The notes under the pieces: generated by a model | What the model saw: the letters and a program-made list of their open reading frames with translations, nothing else | The model's database searches: none | What the model was told of the DNA's origin: nothing | Translations under genes and position numbers: made by a program | Assembly: GCA_031772625.1 (NCBI GenBank) | Contig: CM062817.1 | Location: 884,344,184-884,408,183, forward strand | DNA length: 64,000 nucleotides | Reading direction: 5' to 3' | Origin: Pinus tabuliformis | Taxonomy: Eukaryota > Streptophyta > Pinopsida > Pinales > Pinaceae | Shown: positions 1-10,382 of the stretch, one piece after another | Numbering within the stretch: position 1 is the first letter of the stretch | How the letters are laid out: each line of letters opens with the position of its first letter

Positions 1-550
1 ACAATTTTGCATAGTCGTTAAACCTTAAAGCTCCACTATATGCAATGATTATCACGATAGCTGCATTACCATTCCACGACACTATTCCATAAACCATGCA
101 TTTATTTCCTAAATGGTCTCATGATAAATTTTCGGGTTTAACTCGTAGTTGATTGCACTTTTACACTCCATTTGTAATCATGAGATGTGACCTATTTCAT
201 TACGGCTCCTCTCCACCGCATTTTTCGCAGCCATTTCATAAACGTGTAACATTTCGTACGCAGCCGTTCAATTCAAAATTCTGACTTCACTTCACTACCT
301 TGCCATTTTGTTAAAGCCATGGCAACATTACCACCTCATTCACATACGTCTCCACTCCATTTTGTGAACTCACCATGACTACTCATCCTCTGTTTCCGCT
401 TACAGTTCTTGAACACTCCCGTTACCTGTTATCCATCTTCCAATTGCAGCCACTACTTTTTTTTCCATAAACCCTGCAACCTAGCCATCTTACCTCTGCT
501 AAACCCTCACATGCAACTGAATTTCAGTTGAATTTCAAATAGAGGAAAGG
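1..550 (+). other. Internal, apparently non-coding part of gypsy element B
   Basis: No convincing reading frame is visible on either strand. The sequence is AT-rich and leads directly into the extra gene of element B at 551. It is assigned to B only because it is contiguous with that gene; the 5' LTR, gag and pol of B would lie left of the window. Confidence 0.45.
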
Positions 551-2198
551 ATGGGACGATTATTAAGGGCAGAACCAGAAGGGCCTAAGTTCTTAGAAGG
601 ATACCCTCAAGTAAAAGATTTACTGAAGAAGGCAAAATGGCTACGCTTCATTCAAAAATTTAAGGGCCACAATAAGGAGGTAACAAAAGCCTTTGCAAGG
701 TCTTTCAACGGCCAGATGGTGGAAATTGGAGACCTGAAGTTCACGGTCACTGAAGCATCAATAGCAGTTGCCACAGACCTGCCCCAGGAAGGTGAGCGTT
801 GGTTTAAAAACAAAAGTTTGGACGAGCAGGCATGGAGAATTATATTACGTAACCCAGGTATGGATGTTACTGTATTTACAAAAGGAATTCTTATTCATGC
901 ATTAAAAAAAGAGTGGGCCAGCTTACTGTTAATCATTCAAAATTTCATCACTTGTGAAGGCCGCTTTGGAGCAATGTACATGTATCATACTAGGTTATTG
1001 ATGAACTTCTTAGAGAATCAAACCCTTAATCTGCCCTATTTCTTACTACTTAGCTTGAAAAAGATGAGCACCACAGTCCAAAAGAACATAGGAGACATAG
1101 AACCTCATTTATATCATCATGGACTTGTGAGGATTCTCATTGAAGACCAACTGAAGAAAAACAAAGATACCTAGGAATGATTCTTAGTAAGAAATTACTT
1201 TCAAGAGCCATCTGAGGCACCTGAAAGCAATACACCAAAGACACCAAGGAGTAGGAGAAAAGAAAAAAGTTCCATAATCCAAGACTCTCCTATTAGAAAA
1301 ACTAAGGAAGTTGGTCAAAAAGAGAAGGAAGGAAGAACTAAGGACAGAAAACAGAGGAAATTGAAAAGAAAAAGGAACATAGAAGATGTCTGCCAATCAC
1401 CAGAGCCATCTATAGAGGAAGACTATCAAACATTGTCTGAGAGACTATTGCATCTTCAAAAACAAGTTGCTACAACCAAGAAGAAAGAAAAAGGAAAACA
1501 GAGCATGGAGAAGAGAGTACTAGCCCACAGTATTTAAGAAGAAGCAGCAGGCTTAGAGGAAAGTGGAGGAAAACACAAGTAAAAGGACCCCACTTCATCG
1601 ACTTGGGTGGGGAAGCACCCGAGAAACCTCCAACTGGCCATAGTCCACCTCATCCTCAGCCAAATATTGAAACCAGTCCTCTAGATGTTAATGTAAGTCC
1701 TTCTCGGCCAGAATTAGAAAGCAGTCCTCCTCCTCAACAAGAATTTGAAGTCAGCCCAAGGAAAACACCTGAAATAGATCCAAGTCAGCAGGAGGTGTAT
1801 GATTACCTTGAATCCTTAGAGAAGACAGCTACAGGCCTGAGCACATCAACCACTCTGCCTCACATAACACAAGATGCACAAGTCCAATCCTTAAAACAAG
1901 AAGTGTTTGAATTGGAGGTTCTAAATAGGCACATTAAACAAGAAAATGAAGCATTAAAGGAGCAAAGCAAAGTGGACAAAATAATTCATGATAATACTAT
2001 GCTACATTTGGGACTATGGCAGAAAAAGAACAAGAAACTAAAGAAAAAGTGCAGAAAGTTGAGCAGAGAATTAATCAATTTCAAATTCAGATGTTTGATA
2101 AGGAAGCCCAAGATGGTGGTAGCACTAAGAAAGAAGAGAAGAGGACTAGATGTACTGGCAGAGGCTTCATAACATATGGACTAAAGGGGGATGACTAA
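551..2198 (+). pseudogene. Extra (non gag-pol) gene of element B, broken
   Basis: Function not recognised. The first open stretch (551-1174) encodes about 207 residues starting MGRLLRAEPEG, a compact domain of mixed hydrophobic and charged residues. The same frame continues past two close stops (TAG at 1172 and TGA at 1178), both of a kind that arises from TGG. It then encodes a Lys/Arg-rich linker that could be a nuclear localisation signal, to about 1534. After TAA at 1535 and 1580 and a frame change near 1590, a proline-rich segment follows (1603-1850, repeated SPP and PRP motifs), then a long Lys/Glu/Gln-rich coiled coil. A further frame change near 2010 leads to the probable true C-terminus at 2198. 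The original product would be about 550 residues. There is no zinc knuckle, DSG protease, YxDD or integrase motif, so it is not gag-pol. It recalls the additional ORFs described in Tat/Ogre-type and Athila-type elements, but no homology is proved here. Confidence 0.6.
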
Positions 2199-3350
2199 AA
2201 TTTTGGTTGCATGAGGACATGGAACACCTTCACAATGGGGGTATGTTGAGTCCCAAACTTGCGTCTTCCCTATACACCTTTTTCGCCTTTTTTACCAGTT
2301 ACCTGAACCACCAACCTATCAAATCATTGCATATTAGTTTAAAAAGAGCATATAAAATGGTTTCCTAACTATATCTTCTGACTGCTGTTTGATTTAGATT
2401 TTTGCTCAGTTAGCTGTGGAATCTTGTCACTTTCCACAGCCAGCTCAACTTTCCGGAGCCTTTTTGTTGAAGTCTATGTTACAGGTGTCTACTGGAGAAT
2501 CCGGCCACATGGGCAAGCTGCAAATGATGTGGACATGGAACGTGTCCCCTTGGTTCAGCTGAATCCTTCAAAAAAGGCCATGGTCAAGGACAGTCAAAGC
2601 GGTGGTCAACCTAAGAGTTTTACGGTGGCAGAACTCTAGTTTTCACCACGTGAAGACTTGCGTGGAAAATTCCTCAATCTCAGGAGGCATGCTAACACCT
2701 GTGGACTGCTCCATGAACCAAACCTAACAGCCACCCTGCTTGGATTTAATTGTCACAGCTACCATCATGCTAGATTTTCGGACATGGTTATTCACGTGTC
2801 TGTTTATCAGCGTAGATTTTAGGAAGTAGTTGTATCATCCTCAATTATAAATAACACGTTCTCTTACGCATAATTGCTAGCTTTTTGTATGTAATTACGA
2901 CTGTTTTACGAGCCCACTGTGTCGTGACTTAATCCTTATGTTATGACTACATTTTAATACATGAGAAGACAATGTTTTTAAGTTCAATTTGTGATTGATT
3001 GCTGATTGGTCAAGGTTGCAGAGGGCCCCTGTACACCAAGGTTCTATAATTACTGTATAGTTTCATGCTTTCTTCCTTTACGTTCCTGATGCCATAATTG
3101 TTTGTTTGTATATATTACACTGCTTATGGTATTCATGTTGATTGCTGTCCATAGTTTCTTTTATGCTTTCTAATGAATGTTAACTGATCAGTGTTTTTCT
3201 TTCAGGTTCTAATAGATAGCCCGGGCAATTGCACAAAGCTTTTTAATGACTAATGACATGAAATTATCTTGTCCTTCTACTGATATATTTTCTTACTTCT
3301 AATTCCAACACTGTTTATTTCTTTCAGTTTTGTTTTGTTCATTTACTTTT
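2199..3350 (+). other. Non-coding 3' region of element B
   Basis: No supported gene. A 71-codon frame at 2424-2639 has no recognisable motif and is treated as chance. Pyrimidine-rich CTTTCAG runs occur near 3200 and 3320 and could be taken for splice acceptors, but nothing coding follows them. Confidence 0.4.
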
Positions 3351-3680
3351 CTGCAATATAGATATTAGACTACTCATGTCATTTTCAGTTACCTCCTATA
3401 GCCAGAGTGAGTCGAATGGTGAGGGATTGAAGTATGAATGCATAGTTTGATATTATTCTATTTTTCTGCAAGTTAGTGATTAGATTACTCATGTCATTTT
3501 CAGTTACCTCCTATAGCCAGAGCGAGTCGAATGGTGAGGGATTGAAGTATGAATGTGTAGTTTGATCTTAGTTTCATTTTATACAATTTAGATATTAGAT
3601 TACTCAATTTGTTTATGATTACCTCCTATAGCTAGAGCGAGTCGAATGGTGAGGGGTCAGAATATGATTTGATGTAATAT
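3351..3680 (+). repeat. Tandem repeat, 115-bp unit, about 2.9 copies
   Basis: Units start at 3351, 3466 and 3581, exactly 115 bp apart. Each holds the conserved core TTACCTCCTATAGC followed by GAGTCGAATGGTGAGGG. The third copy is the most diverged and fades after about 3680. It lies in the non-coding 3' region of element B, just before the point where A inserted. Confidence 0.85.
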
Positions 3681-3741
3681 GATTTAGTTTACTTTGCTTA
3701 CAGTTTTTGAATTGATTTGAGTTCAGTTTTCTTTTTATACA

Positions 3742-3746
3742 ACAGC
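3742..3746. repeat. Target-site duplication of element A (left copy)
   Basis: ACAGC here against ACATC at 16928-16932, four of five bases identical, directly abutting the two LTR ends of A. Five bases is the usual length for LTR elements. Confidence 0.6.
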
Positions 3747-5029
3747 TGTTAGCCTCCTGTTGCAATAGGGTTTCATCTTTCATGATTGACATTTTTACAT
3801 GCCAAATATGTCATACTTTGCAAGCTGCAGTGTTCCATATTTCCAGAAGAAGCCAAAGAAGAAAGCCATGAAGTGTGCTAGTCCAAATGCCACTGCTGAT
3901 TCCAATTTTGATGAGTTGTTCTAGTTTTGAAGAGTTTTCATTTAAGGAAGGTCCAAACAGTCTAATCTTGGCCTTCCTAAGTTTCAATTTCCTGTTTTAG
4001 AATATAGAGAAATGTCTCTATCCAAACAGTTTAATCTTGGCAGATTTGTAGATAGGTAGAGAATCAAAGGGACCCAACTGTTTAATCTGGGCCCTGGCAG
4101 AAATAAGTGTAGAGCTAGATAGGAAGCATTAAAAATAAAAATTGTAAATCTGGGTCTGCAAGTCTAAGTGCACCCAAAAAAAAAAAAAAGGAAGAAAAAA
4201 TGTTAGGTGAGTAGGCTGGGTAGTTAGCTGAGAGGTTGCAGAAGGATGACTTATGATCAATTTTGTGTTACTAAGTGTATATTTTTCCGGATCACAGTGC
4301 AGGCAGTTTTCATTCAAAGGAGCTCAAAGGTGGACATAACTAACTCCCCCTTCTTCTAATTCCCTATGTCACTTACTAATTTCCCAAAAGAGGTCAAGAT
4401 CTGCTTGATTCCTCTTAGTTCCATCATCCTCCGCATCAGATTACCTTGGTGAAGATCTGCTTCACTCAAGGATTTTATTTCTTTTCAAACTCTTTTCCCC
4501 AAAATTGGCCTAAGGTCCCTGACCTTAGTGCTTGCTTGTCATCTCCATATTAACTACTAACTCTAGTATATAACTCCCTATCAGTTTTCCCCCTTCCCCT
4601 ACTAAAACTTTGTATATAAAACTCCCCTATGTAAAATATCCCCTCCCTGGCAATATAGCCATATTTTTATAAGTCCGGGAAAAAATGGTCCACCTGGGGT
4701 TGTTTTTAGCCCATCCGAGTCATAACAGGGGTTAGATGACACCTGGTCATGCTAAAATCCTCTTCCCTAGCCCTAAAACCCTCAAAAATCCCTCTATTCC
4801 ACCCCTAACCCAAAGTTTGTACATAAAATATTAATCGCGCTCATTTTAAACCCATGTTTCACCCCTTACCCTAAGTCCCAAACGCAAATACACTAACCCG
4901 CCCATATAACTTCAAACCCCGCTTTTCCCTAAGTCTAAACCCACCCGCGCGCTTTATTAAATTCGGAATATCCCGCGCATATTCCCTGCCCGTATACCCC
5001 CTCCGACTCACCATCGCTGCCAGCCGTTG

Positions 5030-5430
5030 GATCGTTAGCCCCGCTGATCTATGGCTGACGGGCCCTCCCATCCCCGAACCGCCCGAAGCTTAGCGTCCGG
5101 GAGATGGGCGGTATTACCGCCGTACTCCCGCCACGTGTCAAGCTCTCGGGTGTGGCGGAGCCCCTCCCTCCAAAACCACCCAGGCGCTAAGGCGGTGCGC
5201 CCAAAACCACTTACCGCCATTTCCTTTGTGACGTCACCTGCCTGCGTGGCCTCCTGCCATTGTACCACCGAGTCACCTGCCACGTGTCCTGCCACATCAT
5301 CAGAGCCGCCGTACCTGCCACATCACCGTCCATACGTGATGACGTCATCATGCTGATGTCATCCCGCCATGTCATCATGCTGACGTCACCCGCCATACGA
5401 GGTCCCATCACTGACATCATGCTGACTTTT
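5030..5430 (+). promoter_or_regulatory. GC-rich LTR segment with clustered TGACGTCA and CACGTG motifs
   Basis: Several TGACGTCA-like palindromes (near 5228, 5339 and 5389) and two CACGTGTC G-box/ABRE-like motifs (near 5132 and 5280) lie in a run of imperfect repeats of CATGCTGA(T/C)GTCA. In plants such motifs bind bZIP factors, so this may be a stress- or hormone-responsive enhancer of the LTR. The role is inferred; the motifs are seen. Confidence 0.45.
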
Positions 5431-6095
5431 TTGGCGCGAAGGAGCAAAAATCGCACTTCGGAGCCTTGGAATCAGTTTCTGAGGCAGTTTTTGATGAGCT
5501 CATCGCTGGATTTTTTAGGCCGAAATGGGGAATCTTTAGGGAATCTTTTCATTTTGCAACCCCCAAGAAGCCCGAAAGGCGCCGAATGACCCATTTTTCT
5601 TCGCGAAGCTTGCCGGAAGGAGCAGAAGACAGTTCTAGAGGAAGCAGAGGCTGAACAATGGCCATTAATTCGTGATTAGACCCACAGCAAAGGAAAACAA
5701 CGACCCAGTTTATTGCCAAAGAGTATCAGAGGAAGAAGAAGAGACAAAGAGTATCAGTCAAGATCTTTTAGGGGCTCGAAGCACCTGAACATTGATGAGC
5801 CCCCCAGAAAGTAAAATCAATAGGCGTAAGCCCATCCTTGCCCTCAAATCACAGTTAAATCTTTAAATGCAGACCGACAGCAAAGAAGCAGAAACCCATA
5901 CACATTTATTGCAAAAAACACTGCACCAAGCCGCCAAGGACTACATCATTTACTCAGTTTTGATAAGGCAGCCCTGAGAGCAGCCCAAGATATTTTTTGC
6001 ATTTATTTTTGGATAGGATTAGGTGAAGTAATCATCTTTCTTTCAGACCTGTTTAGGTCAAGTTGTAATAAAAGCAGTGGTAGAGAGTTTTTCCC

Positions 6096-6103
6096 TATAT
6101 ATA
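6096..6103 (+). promoter_or_regulatory. Candidate TATA box in 5' LTR of A
   Basis: TATATATA preceded by TTCCC and followed by ACAGCCCTC, conserved in the 3' LTR at 16095-16102. Its place, about 830 bp from the LTR end, would leave a usual-sized R-U5. An alternative TATATAAA lies further upstream near 4613, so the choice is uncertain. Confidence 0.4.
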
Positions 6104-6930
6104 CAGCCCTCTACATTGTTACAAGTGTTGGAAAATTGAGAATTTTCACTAGAGACTCGCCTTGTATACCTGGGTTTTTCTATAATCAAATATTGTTGAA
6201 AGCTTGGAGAGAAAACTGTCTGTTGTAAATGAATATTTTTGGAGATATGAAGATGGAATTCTTGTGCTACAGTCTGAAGCAATAAGTGCATCTTACCTCT
6301 ATTTATTGTTTACCACTATCTAGATAGCAGAAAGAAAGAATAGCTTAGAGTTTGTTTAAGTACACTCTATGCTCAATTTTTGTTGTTTCTTTATGTTTTC
6401 CTCTGAATGAACTGGTTATGAATGAGAATTCCCCAGGGCTCATATTTACCCCGATTCACCTGTGCTAGCCAATTATCTAGGGATTCTTTACTGCCCCTAG
6501 GTAGAGCTCTGTTACCCCCATCTGTTAAACTGATTGAGAGATTCTTAACTGCCTCTCATTACTTATCATTCTTTCCATCACTTAAACCTGAAATATTGTT
6601 TCATGCGTAGCTATCTAGCTCCACTTTCCCTCTCTTGTGACTGAAGAAGTGCACCAGCAGTTCTCCTCCTCGACTCCACGCCCAATGGTTTGAAACTCCC
6701 AGCCTATGCCTTGCCTCTTTGTCTGAAGACATCAATTTTCCCACCAAAAACAAAACAAAAACCCTCTGAACTCAAAACCTAGCCTAAAATCCTTTTCAAC
6801 AAAGCTAAATATAAAAGAGAGAACCCTCTCTAATTGCAGGTTGGCTAGAACCTGCTGTCCAAAGTTGGTCTGTGGTTACCTCTGTCGTATCCTTTTCTGG
6901 AGCTTAAGGACAACCTGAGTGATAACATAA

Positions 6931-6948
6931 TGGCGACTCCACTGGGGA
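6931..6948 (+). other. Primer binding site of A (TGGCGACTCCACTGGGGA)
   Basis: Lies three bases after the 5' LTR end. The start TGG is complementary to a tRNA 3' CCA end, and the sequence resembles the tRNA-Arg-type primer site I associate with Ogre/Tat elements. The same 18 bases occur after the LTR of H at 59309. Confidence 0.85.
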
Positions 6949-7361
6949 ACTTCCTCAGATAGTTTCACGAAGAAGGTAAGAAAGATCCGCTGAGACCATA
7001 AATCAAACTTTCCAATTGCTGTTTATCTCTTAAAACTACAGATGAAGCCTGAATGTCAGCCAGGAAGCCTTTGAAATTGTTTTTTTCTTTGCATTAATAG
7101 GAGTAAATAAATGCTGCTTTGGTCAATCTTCATGGTAGTTTTAAGTTACAAATAAGCTGTCCCAAATTTTAATTAGTCCCTTGTTGATTATAAAAACATT
7201 CCCAGGAAAAATACCCAAAAAACAATTCGGAAGCTAGCTCCCAGGAAAAATCCACGATATACAAGGTCAAATCCAGATCCCAACCCTCCAGCTGTTTTTG
7301 AAAACCCTAACCTAATCTCGAAAATCCTTAGGAAGCATGAAAGACCGAAAATTTTGCTGAT

Positions 7362-8750
7362 TTGAGCCCTGAAACAGCTTACCCTAGCTGTATTCCGACT
7401 CCTGTCAAGGTTTTGTTCCGGTCAACCCCTATTTCCCTTAGTTCATCATCTGCATCCCATAGTACTTCTTCCACACCTTTATTCACTACACATACTAACA
7501 CTACTATTGTTTCCAGCGTTCCAGTTACTCCTGTGATCCCGTTACTCCAGTTGTTCCATTTATCCCCGTTGTTCCACTTATACCTGCCAATATGGCTAAT
7601 AGATATGCACCATTGCAATTACCTGCTAATGCTGGGGCTTTGCCTCAAGAGCACTAATCTAAAATCACATATTTTGACAGCACCGGTCCTTTCACAGCCA
7701 TTCAGCGTACCAAAAAGATGCAAGATTATTTTGAAAACTACGAGATAGATGATGATAGTGTAAGAATGAGAATTTTTGTTCAGAGTTTAACAGGTGATGT
7801 AAGAACTTGGTTCAGATCACTTGCTGAAAATTCATAACCACCCCAGATGAGCTTTACCAATCCTTTACCAACAAATGGGAGAAAAAGAAAGACCCCTTGC
7901 ACATACTAGCTTAATATGATACGATCAAACGAGGTACTCAAGAGACTGTTTTGGAGTACTGTGCAAGATTCAATAATGTATATAACGCAATACCACAGAA
8001 CTTAAGGCCTCCACCTGACCTTGCCTTGTACAAATTTCTCGATGGATTCGACCCGGATATGGCATACCAGTTAAAAGAAAGAGCTCCTCAAACCCTTGCG
8101 GACATGCAAAATGTTGTTGTTAGCATAGAAGCCAATTTAATTGCCAAAAGAAACAGAGCTAGAATGGAAAGAATAACCACCTTTAAGGAAGAACCCTTAG
8201 CTTTTGATCAAAATCTTGATGCTATCATCAGTGGCCTGCAAAGGCTAGAAGAGAGAGTAGAAAATGTCGAGAGAAAAGCATCATGGGAAGGACAGCAGTC
8301 CAATACCATAAGGAACCCAAATTTTAGGAAAACGCAGAACACAAATGCTGGTAGACCCACCCAAGACCATGATATAAGACCCCCTTTTCAAGATAACTAT
8401 GTTGAAGGATCTACTTCTGGTGAACCCATAGAGGACACTCACATGAACTTGATGGATCTAAAGGGCGAGGATCAAACTGTCCTGTCCCAAGAAGACCAAA
8501 ATGAACCCGATTACAATCAGTTTCAAACTAAATCTGGTGAGTCTTTTGATTTTAAACAGGGTTATGATACTGCTGTGTATGAAGTACACAAACAATATAA
8601 GATGAGAATTAGGACCATTGACATTTCCGAACCTAGCAAAACTAAGGATGGCAAACAACCCAACAAGATCAAAGGCAAGGCTGTCATAACAGAGTTGATA
8701 TACCTGTTCCAAACCCGCATCAAGTGACGGTAGAAGACATAACATAAATA
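7362..8750 (+). pseudogene. gag: gag of element A, broken
   Basis: Capsid-type protein of a gypsy element. A Ser/Thr/Pro-rich N-terminal part (7362-7535) is followed, after a frame change, by a stretch from about 7580 including FDSTGPFTAIQ and VRTWFRSL, motifs typical of the Retrotrans_gag family. A one-base loss near 7838 shifts the frame, and a TAA at about 7912 interrupts it. The third stretch (7951-8727) carries EYCARFNNVYNAIP and an acidic C-terminal region. No clear CCHC zinc knuckle is visible. Another frame change near 8710 separates gag from protease, and the stretch into pol contains a further TAA near 8746. Confidence 0.8.
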
Positions 8751-8771
8751 CAGTCTTCCAAAGATCAGCCT

Positions 8772-10382
8772 TTGCCACCTCCTTCCTCGAAAGAAAGCTT
8801 GAACAGGGTTCCCAAAAACTTTCCTGAAGTTGAAAAACCACAAGCTAAAACTTCCCATAGCTGTGATAAACAAGAGCGAAACGCAGATAATTCAAATGAA
8901 ACAGAAAAAACTGCCATTATCAACACCAAGACTCCATTGGAAAAACCATTTAATTTAGAGGCAGAAATAGCTAAGTTGAAGATATCCATTCCCCTCTCAG
9001 AACTGGCCAAACACGATGTATATAGGCAACAAATTCAAAGATCACTTCAAATGCCAGAGGTTAAGGATGATGTAAATGTTTTAGATGACACCCCAGAGCT
9101 GCTGTTTGGCCCAGAAGTTAATGGAAAATCAACACATGGACCTGTCCCACCCTTTTATGTCAGTTTGCATATACATGACAAAGTTTTGCACAATGCTATG
9201 TTTGACTCAGGGGCATCGCACAATCTTATGCCCAAAGTAGTTATGGAAAAACTGAATCTTGATGTTACAAGACCTTATAAAGATTTATACTCATTTGACT
9301 CAAGTCAAGTGAAATGTCTAGGCCTCATCAAAGACTTGTGTGTCTCCTTAGTCCAATATCCCAACAAGACCATCCTCATGGACGTAGTGGTTGCTGACAT
9401 TCCACCAAAGTACGGTATGCTCCTGTCAAGATCATGGGGAGCAAAGCTTCAAGGATCCCTTCAATTAGACCTTTCCTATGCCACCATTTCAGTCTTCGGG
9501 CAACAAAAGAGATTGTATAGAGAAACGCTCATGAAATATGTGGTAAGTAGTGAGAGCAAGCCTGAAAAATTTTCCATTTACTCAATCCACTCTGATATGG
9601 ATTCCTTTATTTTGTTTAATGATGATACAAACGTTTCAATTGATAATGAGCCCTTCGCTCTAGAGCAACAAGCACACATCAACGAAGAGTCGGTTGCACA
9701 TACCCACGAAACTGTCACAGCAGTTAATGCAACCAGCCTACCAAAAGAAATTCCCCAAACAGAAATTTTAAATCTGCCCAATCCTAAAACAGCTCAATCT
9801 CTTGATACTGACCATAAGCAAGAAATCACTTGGTATTTAGAGTTTGATGGCTCTGTTAACAAGTTAGGAGCAGGGGCAGGTGTCTGGATTCACAATACAT
9901 ATAACAACCATGCAGAAGGTCATGCCTACAGACTAAATTTCAAATGCACAAATAACATGGCAGAATCTGAGGCTCTGTTTCTAGGCCTTAAACTTCTCAA
10001 AACTCTAGGGGCTGCAAAAGTGTCTATTTTAGGAGACTCTGATTTAATCATACAACAGATGAAAGGCAATTTTGTAACCAATGACAATAGAATGAGAGCC
10101 TATAGGACCGCTGCTACTAATATACTCCAGGCATTCACTGAATTCAAGCTTGACAAGATTTCCAGAAATCACAACATTCATGCACATAGCCTAGCCACCT
10201 TTGCTAGTACATGCAAACTTCCTTTTGACCTAAACCATCACTTCACAGCTGAAATAAAACATAGGCCCGCAGTCCCAAATAACATTAGAGACTGGAAAGT
10301 ATTCGAAAACGATGCCAGATTAATAATTTCCTCACCCTTGAGCATGAGTTTTCGAATATTAACATTGACATGGATGCTATGA
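8772..10382 (+). CDS. pol: Aspartic protease plus extra RNase H domain of element A (pol fragment)
   Basis: Open stretch of 536 residues. Residues about 130-260 are a retropepsin-like protease with the active site FDSGASHNLMP and downstream YGMLLSRSWGAKL. Residues about 350-490 form a second enzyme, an RNase H: EFDGSVNKLGAGAGVW (first Asp), NNMAESEAL (Glu), LGDSDLIIQQ (second Asp). The usual last acidic residue of the ADALA-like motif reads HAHSLA, a histidine. The fold matches the archaeal-like RNase H that Tat-lineage elements are known to have acquired. Here it lies before the reverse transcriptase rather than after it. The frame is lost near 10316, apparently by a single-base deletion, and pol continues in the frame of 10370. 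Confidence 0.85.
   Translation: MPPPSSKESLNRVPKNFPEVEKPQAKTSHSCDKQERNADNSNETEKTAIINTKTPLEKPFNLEAEIAKLKISIPLSELAKHDVYRQQIQRSLQMPEVKDDVNVLDDTPELLFGPEVNGKSTHGPVPPFYVSLHIHDKVLHNAMFDSGASHNLMPKVVMEKLNLDVTRPYKDLYSFDSSQVKCLGLIKDLCVSLVQYPNKTILMDVVVADIPPKYGMLLSRSWGAKLQGSLQLDLSYATISVFGQQKRLYRETLMKYVVSSESKPEKFSIYSIHSDMDSFILFNDDTNVSIDNEPFALEQQAHINEESVAHTHETVTAVNATSLPKEIPQTEILNLPNPKTAQSLDTDHKQEITWYLEFDGSVNKLGAGAGVWIHNTYNNHAEGHAYRLNFKCTNNMAESEALFLGLKLLKTLGAAKVSILGDSDLIIQQMKGNFVTNDNRMRAYRTAATNILQAFTEFKLDKISRNHNIHAHSLATFASTCKLPFDLNHHFTAEIKHRPAVPNNIRDWKVFENDARLIISSPLSMSFRILTLTWML

Larger units (their letters stand above)
1..3746 (+). mobile_element. Tat-like gypsy element B, left arm (interrupted by element A)
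   Basis: This arm and 16928-18983 appear to be one element split by insertion of A. Seen: the bases flanking A are ACAGC (3742-3746) and ACATC (16928-16932), a target-site duplication with one mismatch, and the right arm ends in an LTR (17967-18983) of the same family as the LTR of element H. H has a TGGCGACTCCACTGGGGA primer site and a gypsy-type gag, so B is inferred to be Tat-like gypsy. In this reading 1-3746 is the region downstream of pol, with an extra gene (551-2198), a long non-coding stretch and a 115-bp tandem repeat. Confidence 0.6.
3747..6927 (+). repeat. 5' LTR of element A (3181 bp)
   Basis: Starts TGTTAGCCTCC and ends GTGATAACA, matching 13899-16927 over its length. It is 152 bp longer than the 3' LTR, mainly because the 3' copy lost a segment present here between two GAAGGAGCA repeats (5438 and 5616). 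It includes a GC-rich stretch (about 4960-5430) that contrasts with the AT-rich surroundings. Confidence 0.95.

Noticed and set aside
3200-3330. Intron acceptor signals (CTTTCAG) suggesting a host gene
   Set aside because: No coding sequence follows, and the region is continuous with element B.
3351-3680. Possible CRISPR-like array
   Set aside because: Units are 115-bp direct tandem copies without separate spacers, in plant DNA.
5051-5356. Frames in the GC-rich part of the A LTR, on both strands
   Set aside because: Openness is due to GC-rich, stop-poor sequence. The corresponding 3' LTR frames differ in length and content, and no motif is recognisable.
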